Positions 42,315 through 50,134 of a stretch of 50,161 bases of DNA are shown here, piece after piece. Source of the stretch: CAYFSS01 sp964345975. GTDB lineage: Bacteria > Bacillota > Clostridia > Saccharofermentanales > Fastidiosipilaceae. The stretch spans positions 1-50,161 of the forward strand of contig CAYFSS010000017.1 of NCBI GenBank assembly GCA_964345975.1, written 5' to 3'. Position 1 is the first letter of the stretch; each line of letters starts with the position of its first letter. Both the position numbers and the translations under genes were made by a program. The notes below the pieces were generated by a model, which was not told where the DNA came from, did not search any database, and saw only the letters and a list, made by a program, of their open reading frames with translations.

Positions 42315-43253
42315 TTAGATCTCATCCTCATCGACGGCGTTCATCCGATAATGTTGGAGCATCGACTCGAAATCCCTCTTATAGACAATTCGAACGTTCA
42401 CGCCGGGATACATTTCTTTGAGCTTCTTTGCTTTCTTGTTCTTCTCAGTGACATAGCGCTGATCCATCGTCGTCAGTTCAAGATACAGGTTGAAACGTGG
42501 TAAATAAAAGTCAGGGCTAAAAGCCAGCGACACTTGTCCCATATTGTCCCATTCAATCGGGAAGGTCCGTGGCTCGTATCGCCAGTCGACATGGTAAGCA
42601 TCGAGCAATTGAGCAAACTCCTCTTCGCTCTTGTTCTTAAATTGATGAACGGCCGTCTCACGTTTGATGGATTCCGGGTCATCAATCCGCTGAAAGATCG
42701 CCTGATCACGCATTAAGGCCAAGATGCTGTCGGCAGCACCGCCAATGCTCAGATGATCCATATTGTAGACCGCATGATAATGTTCGATGCGACTTAGATC
42801 TTCATGGAAGAAAACCGTTGTAAACCGCTGCGCTCTCCTGTCATCTTGAACTCGCCAAGACTCGGCGGTTTCTGTCGGCAAGCGATGTTCTTTTGCGATA
42901 CGAATTAGGCGCACATCATCTGAAGAGTAAAGCCGAAAGTGGCGAGTTTCTCTAGCATCTTCAAAGAAGAAGGGGCCACCGAAATCATGGTACACAAGCC
43001 CATGGGTCCTGCCTCGTTCCACCAGACGGCGAGTTAAGTACTCGCGAATGGTTTCGTCATCGATGTGTAAGCTGTCGAAGAACTTAGGACTTTCTTGCAG
43101 TCTACCCCAGGTTCTGGAGTTGACCTTTCGTTCTAACTCTTCTTCCATCAGATCATTGAAGGTGAGGACTTGGCAGCCAAGGCGCATGCCGACACGAGTA
43201 GCAACCATGTCGCCGTAACTGCCTATTTGCGATGAAATAGTGACAATTGGCAT
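42315..43253 (-). CDS. cytidylate kinase-like domain fused to PD-(D/E)XK nuclease-like domain
   Basis: A 312-residue two-part protein. Residues 1-185 resemble the cytidylate kinase-like family (PF13189): SSQIGSYGDMVATRVGMRLG (7-26) corresponds to the family's YGSGG turn, which lacks a classic P-loop Lys, followed by a helical middle. Residues 215-300 look like a PD-(D/E)XK nuclease fold: FSPDFYLPRFNLYLELTT gives Asp248 and Glu259, with Lys residues on the next helix (EKNKKAKKLKEMYP) and a closing VRIVYKRD strand. No function is known to me for the fusion. It precedes the HPRT-like gene by 10 bp. The ribosome binding site is weak. Confidence 0.7.
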   Translation of the reverse strand: MPIVTISSQIGSYGDMVATRVGMRLGCQVLTFNDLMEEELERKVNSRTWGRLQESPKFFDSLHIDDETIREYLTRRLVERGRTHGLVYHDFGGPFFFEDARETRHFRLYSSDDVRLIRIAKEHRLPTETAESWRVQDDRRAQRFTTVFFHEDLSRIEHYHAVYNMDHLSIGGAADSILALMRDQAIFQRIDDPESIKRETAVHQFKNKSEEEFAQLLDAYHVDWRYEPRTFPIEWDNMGQVSLAFSPDFYLPRFNLYLELTTMDQRYVTEKNKKAKKLKEMYPGVNVRIVYKRDFESMLQHYRMNAVDEDEI

Positions 43254-43437
43254 GATGTAATCCTAGCTATTATCAGGCATTTTCAATTCGATCTTCCCCA
43301 TAGAATTTGAATCTGATATCAGGAAGCATGTTCTTACTGAGATCGTCATGATGTGCCCCTTGAATTCATGGATTTTGTCTCTTCTATTACAACTAATTTA
43401 GCACGAAACGGGCGCTTAGTCTGCTTTGTGCTACTGT

Positions 43438-43446
43438 GATATACTT
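43438..43446 (+). promoter_or_regulatory. extended -10 promoter of the second NahK-like gene
   Basis: TGATATACT (TGn plus TATACT) lies about 70 bp before the start codon, in the divergent region 43254-43516. The -35 is weak (TTAGTC at 18 bp). Nothing else is recognisable in that 263-bp gap. Confidence 0.5.
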
Positions 43447-43516
43447 CCATGACTTATCGTGGCAGTCATCATTTGGACTGACCTATACGTTTGTGGAATA
43501 CAAGGAGGAACCTGTA

Positions 43517-44638
43517 ATGGCGCAGGAGAAACAATTGCGCGAAGCTATCAAGGCCTTCGATCTCGGCGATGAGATCATCGAGGTCATTGGAGATTACGGA
43601 ACCGGCCACGTCAATGATACTTATGTGGTGAAGGTTAAGGCGGAAGGTAAGATCTGCTATTTCATCGTCCAAAGAATCAACACCTTCGTCTTTAAGTCCC
43701 CGTCCAAACTCATGGCGAATATCATCAACGTCACGGATTTCATGAGGCAGAAATTAGAACAGCGCAATGAACCGACGGAGCGGGCTGTCTTGGAGTTCCA
43801 GCAAACAACGGGAGGCGATTACTACTTCACCGATTCTGTTGGGGAGACCTGGCGCACGTATCGCTTCATTGATAAGTCGACGACTTACAACAGGGCAGAT
43901 ACCAAGGAATTGTTTGGGAAATCCGGCGAGGCTTTTGGACGTTTTATGCTTCTTCTAAGCGATTACCCGGCTGAAGAACTCCATGAAACCATCCGGAATT
44001 TTCACAACACGGTTTCGCGCTATGGTGACTTCAAACGTGCGGTCGAAGAAGATGTGAAAGATCGCCTTAAATTGGTCAAGTCTGAGGTGGCGCTGGTCCT
44101 CGAGCGTGAAGAGCCGGCAAGCCGTCTTGTACGTCAACTTGAAGCCAATGAGCTTCCGCTACGTGTGACGCATAACGACACCAAGCTGAACAATGTTCTC
44201 TTCGATGAGGATACAGGCGAAGTGCTCTGCGTCATCGACCTCGACACCGTCATGCCGGGCCTTGCAGCGTATGATTTCGGCGATGCCATTCGTTTTGGTG
44301 CGTCGACCGCCGGTGAAGATGAGCGTGATTTAACGAAGGTTCAACTGGATCTGGATTATTACGAAGCATACACAGCAGGTTACCTCAAGGTGGCAGCCGA
44401 AGTTTTGACCGAGAAAGAGATCGAGAGTCTGCCCTGGGGTGCCTATATCATGACCCTCGAAGTGGGACTTCGTTTCCTTCAAGATTACTTGATGGGCGAT
44501 GTGTACTTTAAGGTCGTCGGACCGGAAGATAACCTTCACCGCGCCAGAACTCAGCTCAAGCTGCTGCAGGAAATTGAAGCTAACTTTGAGCGTATGCAGG
44601 AAATCACCCGGCAATTGGCACAAGAACTATTGGCCTAA
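43517..44638 (+). CDS. N-acetylhexosamine 1-kinase (NahK-like), second copy
   Basis: A 373-residue paralogue of the kinase at 18.2 kb, with the same landmarks: GTGHVNDTY, RVTHNDTKLNNVLF (Asp221), CVIDLDTVMPG (Asp241, Asp243) and DFGDAIRFGAS. In the last motif this copy agrees with bifidobacterial NahK (RFGAST) better than the first does (RFGAND), so it may be the true GlcNAc/GalNAc kinase, with the other diverged in substrate; this is inference. I choose the ATG at 43517, with AAGGAGG 9 nt upstream, over an upstream start at 43436 that lies inside the promoter. YhaM follows 18 bp downstream. Confidence 0.88.
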   Translation: MAQEKQLREAIKAFDLGDEIIEVIGDYGTGHVNDTYVVKVKAEGKICYFIVQRINTFVFKSPSKLMANIINVTDFMRQKLEQRNEPTERAVLEFQQTTGGDYYFTDSVGETWRTYRFIDKSTTYNRADTKELFGKSGEAFGRFMLLLSDYPAEELHETIRNFHNTVSRYGDFKRAVEEDVKDRLKLVKSEVALVLEREEPASRLVRQLEANELPLRVTHNDTKLNNVLFDEDTGEVLCVIDLDTVMPGLAAYDFGDAIRFGASTAGEDERDLTKVQLDLDYYEAYTAGYLKVAAEVLTEKEIESLPWGAYIMTLEVGLRFLQDYLMGDVYFKVVGPEDNLHRARTQLKLLQEIEANFERMQEITRQLAQELLA

Positions 44639-44656
44639 CTTCGCAGAGGAGCAGGC

Positions 44657-45583
44657 ATGGAAATCCTAGACTTACGTGAGGCCCTGGAGGTTGATAAGAA
44701 ATCTTCGGGGCTCGTTTTCATCAATGAACAGCCGCAGGTAAGAAGTGGCCGGAAGAATGACTTCATGGTCGGCCGTTTCTACCAAAACGGGCAAAGCATT
44801 GAATTCAAGATTTGGGAAGAACGCACGTACGAGATCGTCGTCACCAAAGGAACCGGCATCTATCAAGTCGATGTCATGGGTTCGGAGTTCAATGGTGCCT
44901 ATCTCACGGTGCGACGCATTCAACCCTACGAAGGCGATGATGTCACGGCGACCGACTTCTTGTCCCGTGTGCCGGATGAAACCTTTAACAAGACCTTGGA
45001 AGAAGCACAGCGTGCGATCCGCAACTGTGGAGCAAGCGATACCTGCTTCCAACTCATCAAAGAACTGACGCATGCGCCTGAACTTAATGGTCGTTTCTGG
45101 CTTGAGGCGGCAGCCATTCGGCACCACGATAACGTCGTTAGAGGACTGGCTTTTCATTCCTTCAAGATGCTCCGTATTCTTGCTGCTGTCCTGGAAGATA
45201 ATGGGTATTTAAGAAAGAACGTCGACCTCTTAGCGGTGGGGATCCTCATCCACGACGTCGGTAAGGTTTTCGAATACGACATGATCCAAATTTCTGATAC
45301 CTGGTTCGCCAACCATCGCATCCGCGGGATTGAGTTCCTTGCAAAGTACAAGGATCGCATCGAAGAGCTCTACGATGAGCGCTTCTACCGTCAACTCCAG
45401 GCAATCATTGCGGGTCACCATGGTAGTCACGGCGATCGTCCTACGACGCTTGCTGCAACGGTTATCCACTATATCGACACTCTCGAGAGTCAAGTCCAAG
45501 GTCTCACGGAAGACTTCATGGATCTCTCCGGCGAAGAAAATAAGATCTACGATAGGGAATGGGGGTTCTTGGAGGGCTTTTAA
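44657..45583 (+). CDS. YhaM-like 3'-5' exoribonuclease (OB fold plus HD domain)
   Basis: A 308-residue protein matching Bacillus YhaM in length and order. The N-terminal part (about 1-110) is an OB-type nucleic-acid-binding fold (DFMVGRFYQNGQSIEFKIWEE). The C-terminal HD domain holds GLAFHSFKM, ILIHDVGKVFEYD (His-Asp pair, about residues 195-206) and AGHHGSHGDRP. YhaM trims RNA from the 3' end using metal ions. GAGGAG lies before the ATG. It is downstream of the kinase, probably cotranscribed. Confidence 0.88.
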   Translation: MEILDLREALEVDKKSSGLVFINEQPQVRSGRKNDFMVGRFYQNGQSIEFKIWEERTYEIVVTKGTGIYQVDVMGSEFNGAYLTVRRIQPYEGDDVTATDFLSRVPDETFNKTLEEAQRAIRNCGASDTCFQLIKELTHAPELNGRFWLEAAAIRHHDNVVRGLAFHSFKMLRILAAVLEDNGYLRKNVDLLAVGILIHDVGKVFEYDMIQISDTWFANHRIRGIEFLAKYKDRIEELYDERFYRQLQAIIAGHHGSHGDRPTTLAATVIHYIDTLESQVQGLTEDFMDLSGEENKIYDREWGFLEGF

Positions 45584-45614
45584 GCGTTTTATAACAGTCC
45601 ACTCGGACAAAGAA

Positions 45615-45648
45615 GAAGCGCTCAGGATCCAAGGATCCCGGGCGCTTC
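45615..45648. terminator. bidirectional terminator between yhaM-like and pepF
   Basis: A nearly perfect 16-bp stem (GAAGCGCTCAGGATCC against GGATCCCGGGCGCTTC, one mismatch and one G-T pair) with only AA between the arms. It sits midway between two convergent genes. The minus strand continues as TTCTTTG. Confidence 0.75.
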
Positions 45649-45679
45649 CTGCATTTCATCGCCAACAAAACTAGAACTG

Positions 45680-47494
45680 TTACTTGCTCAGTTCTTCGAT
45701 CCGGCTCACAATTCCATCGAGCCAAGCCAAGGTTTCGTCGAAGAGGTCGGAGGTCGAAAGATCAAATCCAACAAGCTTGGCCAGCTCCAACGGTGTCTTG
45801 GATCCTCCGGCTTGAAGGAACTTAATCCAATCACCCACAGCAGTCTCGTCACCGGAGGTCAGGCGTTGATAGAAGCCAGTTGCCAAGGTCAAGCCTGCAC
45901 TGTAGGTGTAAGGATAGAGCCCCATGTAATAGTGAGGCTGACGCATCCAGGTACGCTCAGCACCTTCCGTGATCTCAACATCTTCTCCCCAGAAACGTTC
46001 CAAACTCTCACGCGTCAGGCGGTCAAAGTCGTCAGCTCCCAAGTTATACCCTTGATCAACGAGGCGATAGACTTCACGCTGATAATCCGCTTCGAGAAGG
46101 TGTGTCTCGAAATTGTGGTAGTAGGTCTTCGAGATCATGGAGTCGAGAACCCAACGTGTCAGACGATCATCATCCTTATGTTTCTCCAAGAGATGACGGG
46201 CAAGGAGAAGCTCGTGCATGGTGCTTGGTGCTTCAACGAGGTACATACTTGGGCTGCTTTGCACCCAAAGGTTTTCTTCACGCCCATAGAGTGTTTGAGC
46301 GGCGTGGCCTAACTCATGTGCAAGGGTGAAGGCTTCACTCATCTTGCCGGTCCAAGACAAGAGGATGTAGGGATGGGTTTTGACCGGTGACGCACAAAAG
46401 CCCCCCGTCGACTTTCCGATATTTTGCGCAAAGTCGACCCAACCTTCCGCACGAAAACGCATGACACGGGTCTGAAAATCCTCGCCCATGATGGCAAGCG
46501 CTTGACGGATATCTTCGGTTGCTTCGTCTATCGTAACTTCAGGATCAAGGTCAGGATCGAGCGGTGCCTTGAGGTCCGCATAGGTCATGCGTTCTAGACC
46601 CAATTCTTTCCTCAGGAGCTCGGCATAGCGGCGCATGGTCGGTGCAAAGTTCTTTGTGATCCCGTCGATCTGCCTGTCGTAAAGGTCACGACTCACTTCC
46701 TGGCGGTGGAGTAAGTAGTCGATGACACTGTCGAACCCACGGAGGCTTGCCTCGACTTTCTCCCGCTGAATCTGGGCATTGTAGAGTGCAGCCATGGTAT
46801 TGCGCTGCTCGCCAATGGTTTTAGAGAACTGCTCGAAGCCTTTGCGACGTAGTTCAGTCTCAGGTGTCACGGAGTAGTCGTTCTCGTAGAGCACGTAGGA
46901 GAGAGGTTCTTGACGATCTGCTAAGTCAAGAGGTTCAAACTTTAGATCGGCAGCTTTGGCCGTTTGGTATGCGCTGTAGGGTAAGGAGAAGGTGCCCCCA
47001 AACGCCGCGAGCACGCGCTCTGTCTCGGTGCTTAAGCGATGAGGTTTGTTCCGGAGAATACGAGCAAAGATGCGCTCGAAGCCTTCGGCTTCTTTCATCA
47101 TATTGGTGAGCATCTCTTCCGAGAGTTCAGCCAGTTGGCTTTCATAGTCACTGAATTTAGCTTGAACCTCGCTCGAGAAACTCTGAACATCCATGAGAAG
47201 CGTACGACTTCTTGCGAGCCCCAGGTCCTCGTTGTACCAGAGAGAAGCATAATTCGTGAGATCTCCGAGGCGTGCCATGAGATCGATGCGCTCACGCGTT
47301 TGTTGCACGAGTTCTGACGGATCGGCTGATGAAATCGCCTCACTTGGATGCTTGGTAATGTACTCTTCGATGGCTTCACCGAGGGCGGCGAGTTCTTGAC
47401 GAGCTTCGGTCTCATCGGCAAAGAGGTGGGTGAGATTCCAACAGAGGTCCGGATCGATTTCGGAACGTTTCGGCAATGTACGTGTTTGGCTCAT
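45680..47494 (-). CDS. pepF: oligoendopeptidase F (M3B metallopeptidase)
   Basis: A 604-residue cytoplasmic zinc peptidase that cuts short peptides. The zinc motif HELGH is at residues 393-397 (in FTLAHELGHAAQTLYG), and the third ligand Glu lies in the following MYLVEAPSTMHELLL. N-terminal helical PepF-type region (about 1-200) precedes the M3 domain. AGAAGGACA lies before the ATG. It starts 12 bp after the FeoB-associated peptide gene, so both are probably under the palindromic operator upstream. Confidence 0.93.
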   Translation of the reverse strand: MSQTRTLPKRSEIDPDLCWNLTHLFADETEARQELAALGEAIEEYITKHPSEAISSADPSELVQQTRERIDLMARLGDLTNYASLWYNEDLGLARSRTLLMDVQSFSSEVQAKFSDYESQLAELSEEMLTNMMKEAEGFERIFARILRNKPHRLSTETERVLAAFGGTFSLPYSAYQTAKAADLKFEPLDLADRQEPLSYVLYENDYSVTPETELRRKGFEQFSKTIGEQRNTMAALYNAQIQREKVEASLRGFDSVIDYLLHRQEVSRDLYDRQIDGITKNFAPTMRRYAELLRKELGLERMTYADLKAPLDPDLDPEVTIDEATEDIRQALAIMGEDFQTRVMRFRAEGWVDFAQNIGKSTGGFCASPVKTHPYILLSWTGKMSEAFTLAHELGHAAQTLYGREENLWVQSSPSMYLVEAPSTMHELLLARHLLEKHKDDDRLTRWVLDSMISKTYYHNFETHLLEADYQREVYRLVDQGYNLGADDFDRLTRESLERFWGEDVEITEGAERTWMRQPHYYMGLYPYTYSAGLTLATGFYQRLTSGDETAVGDWIKFLQAGGSKTPLELAKLVGFDLSTSDLFDETLAWLDGIVSRIEELSK

Positions 47495-47506
47495 AGAATT
47501 GTCCTT

Positions 47507-47650
47507 CTACTTAAGACTTTGCCCCTTCTTTGCGTAAGGACAAGTCGTCGAGGTGCAGCTACTGCAAGATCCTTTGCGTTTCATCGAACGGACGATGAAG
47601 AAGGTGGCAGCTAGTAATGCGATGATAATGAGAATATCAGAAGGAGACAT
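47507..47650 (-). CDS. FeoB-associated Cys-rich membrane peptide
   Basis: A 47-residue peptide, read directly from the sequence: one membrane helix at the N-terminus (DILIIIALLAATFFIVRSM), then a basic stretch and a Cys cluster CSSCTSTTC (Cys29, Cys32, Cys37). This is the layout of the FeoB-associated Cys-rich membrane proteins (PF12669) that usually follow ferrous-iron transporter FeoB. No feoB is in the window. AAAGGA lies 7 nt before the ATG. Its promoter overlaps a long palindrome, so metal-dependent repression is likely. PepF follows 12 bp downstream. Confidence 0.85.
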   Translation of the reverse strand: MSPSDILIIIALLAATFFIVRSMKRKGSCSSCTSTTCPYAKKGQSLK

Positions 47651-47683
47651 ATCCTGTCCTTTCTTCTAAGCAAGAAAAAATAC

Positions 47684-47718
47684 ACTAAAGCAGTTAGCCT
47701 AGGCTAAGTAGCTTTAGT
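47684..47718. promoter_or_regulatory. DtxR-type operator palindrome over the pepF operon promoter
   Basis: A 35-bp imperfect palindrome with a perfect 14-bp core, TTAGCCTAGGCTAA, and matching outer arms ACTAAAGC and GCTTTAGT. It overlaps the -10 box and the expected start point of the minus-strand promoter of the FeoB-associated gene. The core resembles iron-box sequences of DtxR/IdeR (TTAGGTTAGCCTAACCTAA). A DtxR-family gene lies 2 kb away. Confidence 0.7.
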
Positions 47719-47744
47719 ATATAGAAAGAATACCCTTGGATCAA
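47716..47744 (-). promoter_or_regulatory. sigma-A-type promoter of the FeoB-associated/pepF operon
   Basis: On the minus strand TTGATC and TATACT are separated by exactly 17 bp. The -10 lies at the edge of the palindrome, and the predicted start near 47709 is inside it. Upstream, at 47749-47777, an imperfect hairpin (CTACA/TGTAG arms) may end the transporter transcript. Confidence 0.65.
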
Positions 47745-47782
47745 TGCGCTACATCACACAAACTTGTGCCGGTGTAGCCTCT

Positions 47783-48637
47783 TTAGTCAGCAATCGGACG
47801 GCGACGGAAACTCAAGTATCCCAAGGCAAGAAAGAGCAGGGTGTAGCCGAGAAGCACTTGAACTGCATGGTTGAAGTCTAGATTGGGGATCAAAGCAGCA
47901 GCAAGGCCTCCCATGGCGCCGGTTTGTTTGATCACCAAGGTCTGGAATGCGGCCTGTAAGGAAACCTTCTGTAAGAAACTGGCGATTTCGTCCCCGGTCC
48001 AGGGTCCAAGATTACGGATGAAGCGGATCAAGTTGATGAAGAGGGTTTCAAAGACATAGGTGGATAAGGTAACGCCCAAGATGATAGGGAGGAAGCCACC
48101 TCCGCTCATGAAGACAAGACCGTGGAGGATAGCCAAGAAAGCCAAGTAGTAGATCAAGATATGGAGAAATAGATTCCAGATATCGGGATAGATGTCGATC
48201 ATCTTGTCCGTATTCAACAGGAAGGTTAAGAACGCCGTATGGATGACAAAGAAGAAGAGGAGAATTCCGGCTGTGAAGACCGCGGCATGGAGATATTTCG
48301 TGAAATAGAGCTTGGCTCTGGATACACCTGCTGCGATCGTATTGGCAATCGCCCGACCTTGCCATTCGCGATAATACAAGACGACGAGGATGTTGGTGAT
48401 GACCAGGAAGATTACGCCCATTTGGGCATAGGCAGCAAACATCATACTCAGGGTGGTCCAATTCGGGATGCCGCTACCGATAACCGTTCGAATCCCTCGG
48501 GCACTGTAAATCGTATTGGCATCCGACGCGTAGGCATAGGTCAGAAGCAGCGAGAGGAGTAGGACGATAGACAGCGAAATCCAGGTGTAGCGGCTTCTCA
48601 GGTAACGGCGACTCTCTGCACGAAAATAATTAAGCAT
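47783..48637 (-). CDS. ABC transporter permease (ABC-2 type)
   Basis: A 284-residue membrane protein with about six hydrophobic segments, the second gene of an ABC transporter pair. The start MLNYFRAESRRYLRSRYTWISLSIVLLLSLLLTYAY and the large loop with YREWQGRAIANTIAAGVSRAKLYFTKYL (about 92-119) are typical of ABC-2 permeases of the antibiotic-resistance or lantibiotic-immunity type. I choose the ATG at 48637 because GGAGG lies 5 nt before it. It overlaps the ATPase stop by 8 bp. Cargo unknown. Confidence 0.82.
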   Translation of the reverse strand: MLNYFRAESRRYLRSRYTWISLSIVLLLSLLLTYAYASDANTIYSARGIRTVIGSGIPNWTTLSMMFAAYAQMGVIFLVITNILVVLYYREWQGRAIANTIAAGVSRAKLYFTKYLHAAVFTAGILLFFFVIHTAFLTFLLNTDKMIDIYPDIWNLFLHILIYYLAFLAILHGLVFMSGGGFLPIILGVTLSTYVFETLFINLIRFIRNLGPWTGDEIASFLQKVSLQAAFQTLVIKQTGAMGGLAAALIPNLDFNHAVQVLLGYTLLFLALGYLSFRRRPIAD

Positions 48638-49526
48638 CTTCGCCTCCAATCAAGCTGATGTAATAGTCCTCAAGACTATGTTCTTCGTTTCTTAGCTCAA
48701 CAATATGAATCCCTTCAGCCGTGAGCATGTAACTTAGCTCGCCGGGCTCGAACATTTCAAGTTGCAAGCGGAAAGCATCGTTCACCGGTTCATAGGGAAT
48801 ATAGCTTGAATCAAAGAATCTACGAGTCGCTTCATGGTCGGTCGTTCTTAAATAAATGGCGCTCTGAGCCTTTGTATGGAGTTCGGCTTGGGTCAGTTCT
48901 TCGATCAGCTGACCCTTCTCAAGAATGCCGAAACGGGTACACATCATCGCAAGCTCACTTAAGATATGCGAGCTGACGAAGATCGTGGTGCCGTTCGTCT
49001 CTTGGAGTTTGAGCATGGTTTGACGGAAGTGTCGGATGCTTTCGGGGTCGAGACCATTGATGGGTTCATCGAGGACCAGGAGTTCAGGTTCACTCAGCAT
49101 AGCTGCGGAGAGCGCTAACTTTTGCTTCATCCCCGTAGAGTATTTGCGATACTGCTTTGTATCCTTCGGATCGAGATCCCAATGCTTCATGAGTGAATCG
49201 ATTCTGGATCGATCTTTGACGCCTTTGATGGAAGCCTGATAATAGAGGTTCTCATAGCCTGACAAGTGAGCGAAGAAATTCGTATCACTGGCAAAGCCAA
49301 TGCGGCGTCTTGCTTTATCCAAAGCAGAGGTATCAAACAACTTAATCTCGCCGTAGGTTGGCTTGAGACCCCCCATTAATTGCTTGATCAGTGTGGTCTT
49401 TCCGGAACCGTTACGGCCGACTAAGCCATAGATGTCTCGGGCTCTTATGTCGAGATTGATGTGATCGTTGGCGAGTTTCTCTCCGAAACGCTTCGTCAAG
49501 TTCTCACTGTGGATGACGGTTGCCAT
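48630..49526 (-). CDS. ABC transporter ATP-binding protein
   Basis: A 298-residue ATPase of the drug/bacteriocin type. Walker A GRNGSGKTTL (about residues 37-46), signature YSTGMKQKLALSAAM (about 128-142) and Walker B LLVLDEPINGLDPES are intact, followed by the switch His in VSSHIL. The C-terminal 80 residues form the regulatory extension common in such ATPases. It is the first gene of the ATPase-permease pair, diverging from the DtxR-family gene with a TTAG-N6-CTAA site between. Confidence 0.9.
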   Translation of the reverse strand: MATVIHSENLTKRFGEKLANDHINLDIRARDIYGLVGRNGSGKTTLIKQLMGGLKPTYGEIKLFDTSALDKARRRIGFASDTNFFAHLSGYENLYYQASIKGVKDRSRIDSLMKHWDLDPKDTKQYRKYSTGMKQKLALSAAMLSEPELLVLDEPINGLDPESIRHFRQTMLKLQETNGTTIFVSSHILSELAMMCTRFGILEKGQLIEELTQAELHTKAQSAIYLRTTDHEATRRFFDSSYIPYEPVNDAFRLQLEMFEPGELSYMLTAEGIHIVELRNEEHSLEDYYISLIGGEDA

Positions 49527-49574
49527 ATTCTAACCCCATCTCCTTGCACACCAACATTGATTCATATCTTCGAG

Positions 49575-49588
49575 TTAGTGTGTGCTAA
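49575..49588. promoter_or_regulatory. second TTAG-N6-CTAA site, between ABC and DtxR-family genes
   Basis: TTAG-TGTGTG-CTAA has the same half-sites and spacing as the core of the palindrome at 47.7 kb, but the centre is not symmetrical. It lies in the 99-bp divergent region and could serve the regulator itself, the transporter, or both. Chance would give about one such pattern per 50 kb. Confidence 0.4.
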
Positions 49589-49625
49589 ACTACCTTAAAC
49601 TACGAACCTTAGAAGGGAGGTCATT

Positions 49626-50087
49626 ATGTCAAACTTACGTGAATCAGGTGAGAACTATCTTGAGAATATTCTCATCTTGCAAAAACGTACCGGCGAAGTT
49701 CGATCGGTCGATCTGGCACGTGAAATGGACTTCTCGAAACCTTCAGTAAGTCGTGCCGTTCATCTTCTCGAAGATCAGGGCATGATCAAGATCCAAGATG
49801 ATGGACGGATCGTCCTGACCGATCGAGGCGAGCAAAGAGCTCAAGAGATTTATGCCAAGCATATTTTCCTGACCAAGTTCTTTCTATCCATCGGCGTACC
49901 TGAGGAAACTGCAATGAACGATGCTTGCCGCATCGAACACATTCTTTCTCGAGAAACCTACGAGAAGTGGAAGGCTCATGCCGACAATGTCTTTCATACA
50001 TTGGAGCCTGAAGTCTATCTCAACGACGATGTTATCTTCGACTTCAACAAACGTGCTGTCAAAGGTGAGATCGAAGCCACGCATTAG
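49626..50087 (+). CDS. DtxR/MntR-family metal-dependent repressor
   Basis: A 153-residue regulator: winged helix (about 5-65, RSVDLAREMDFSKPSVSRAVHLLEDQGMI) plus the metal-binding dimerisation domain. It lacks the SH3 domain of full-length DtxR. Metal ligands by alignment: Glu13, His79 (KHIFLTKFF) and DACRIEHILS with Cys101, Glu104, His105. Classic MntR has Asp at the position of Asn10 and Glu where this has Cys101; the Cys-x-x-Glu-His form is that of DtxR/IdeR. So iron sensing is more likely than manganese, though not certain. AGGGAGGT precedes the ATG. It probably binds the palindromes at 47.7 and 49.6 kb. Confidence 0.87.
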   Translation: MSNLRESGENYLENILILQKRTGEVRSVDLAREMDFSKPSVSRAVHLLEDQGMIKIQDDGRIVLTDRGEQRAQEIYAKHIFLTKFFLSIGVPEETAMNDACRIEHILSRETYEKWKAHADNVFHTLEPEVYLNDDVIFDFNKRAVKGEIEATH

Positions 50088-50134
50088 CCACTAGCATAGT
50101 CCATAGCCGTCGGTTAAACCGGGGCAAACGATAA

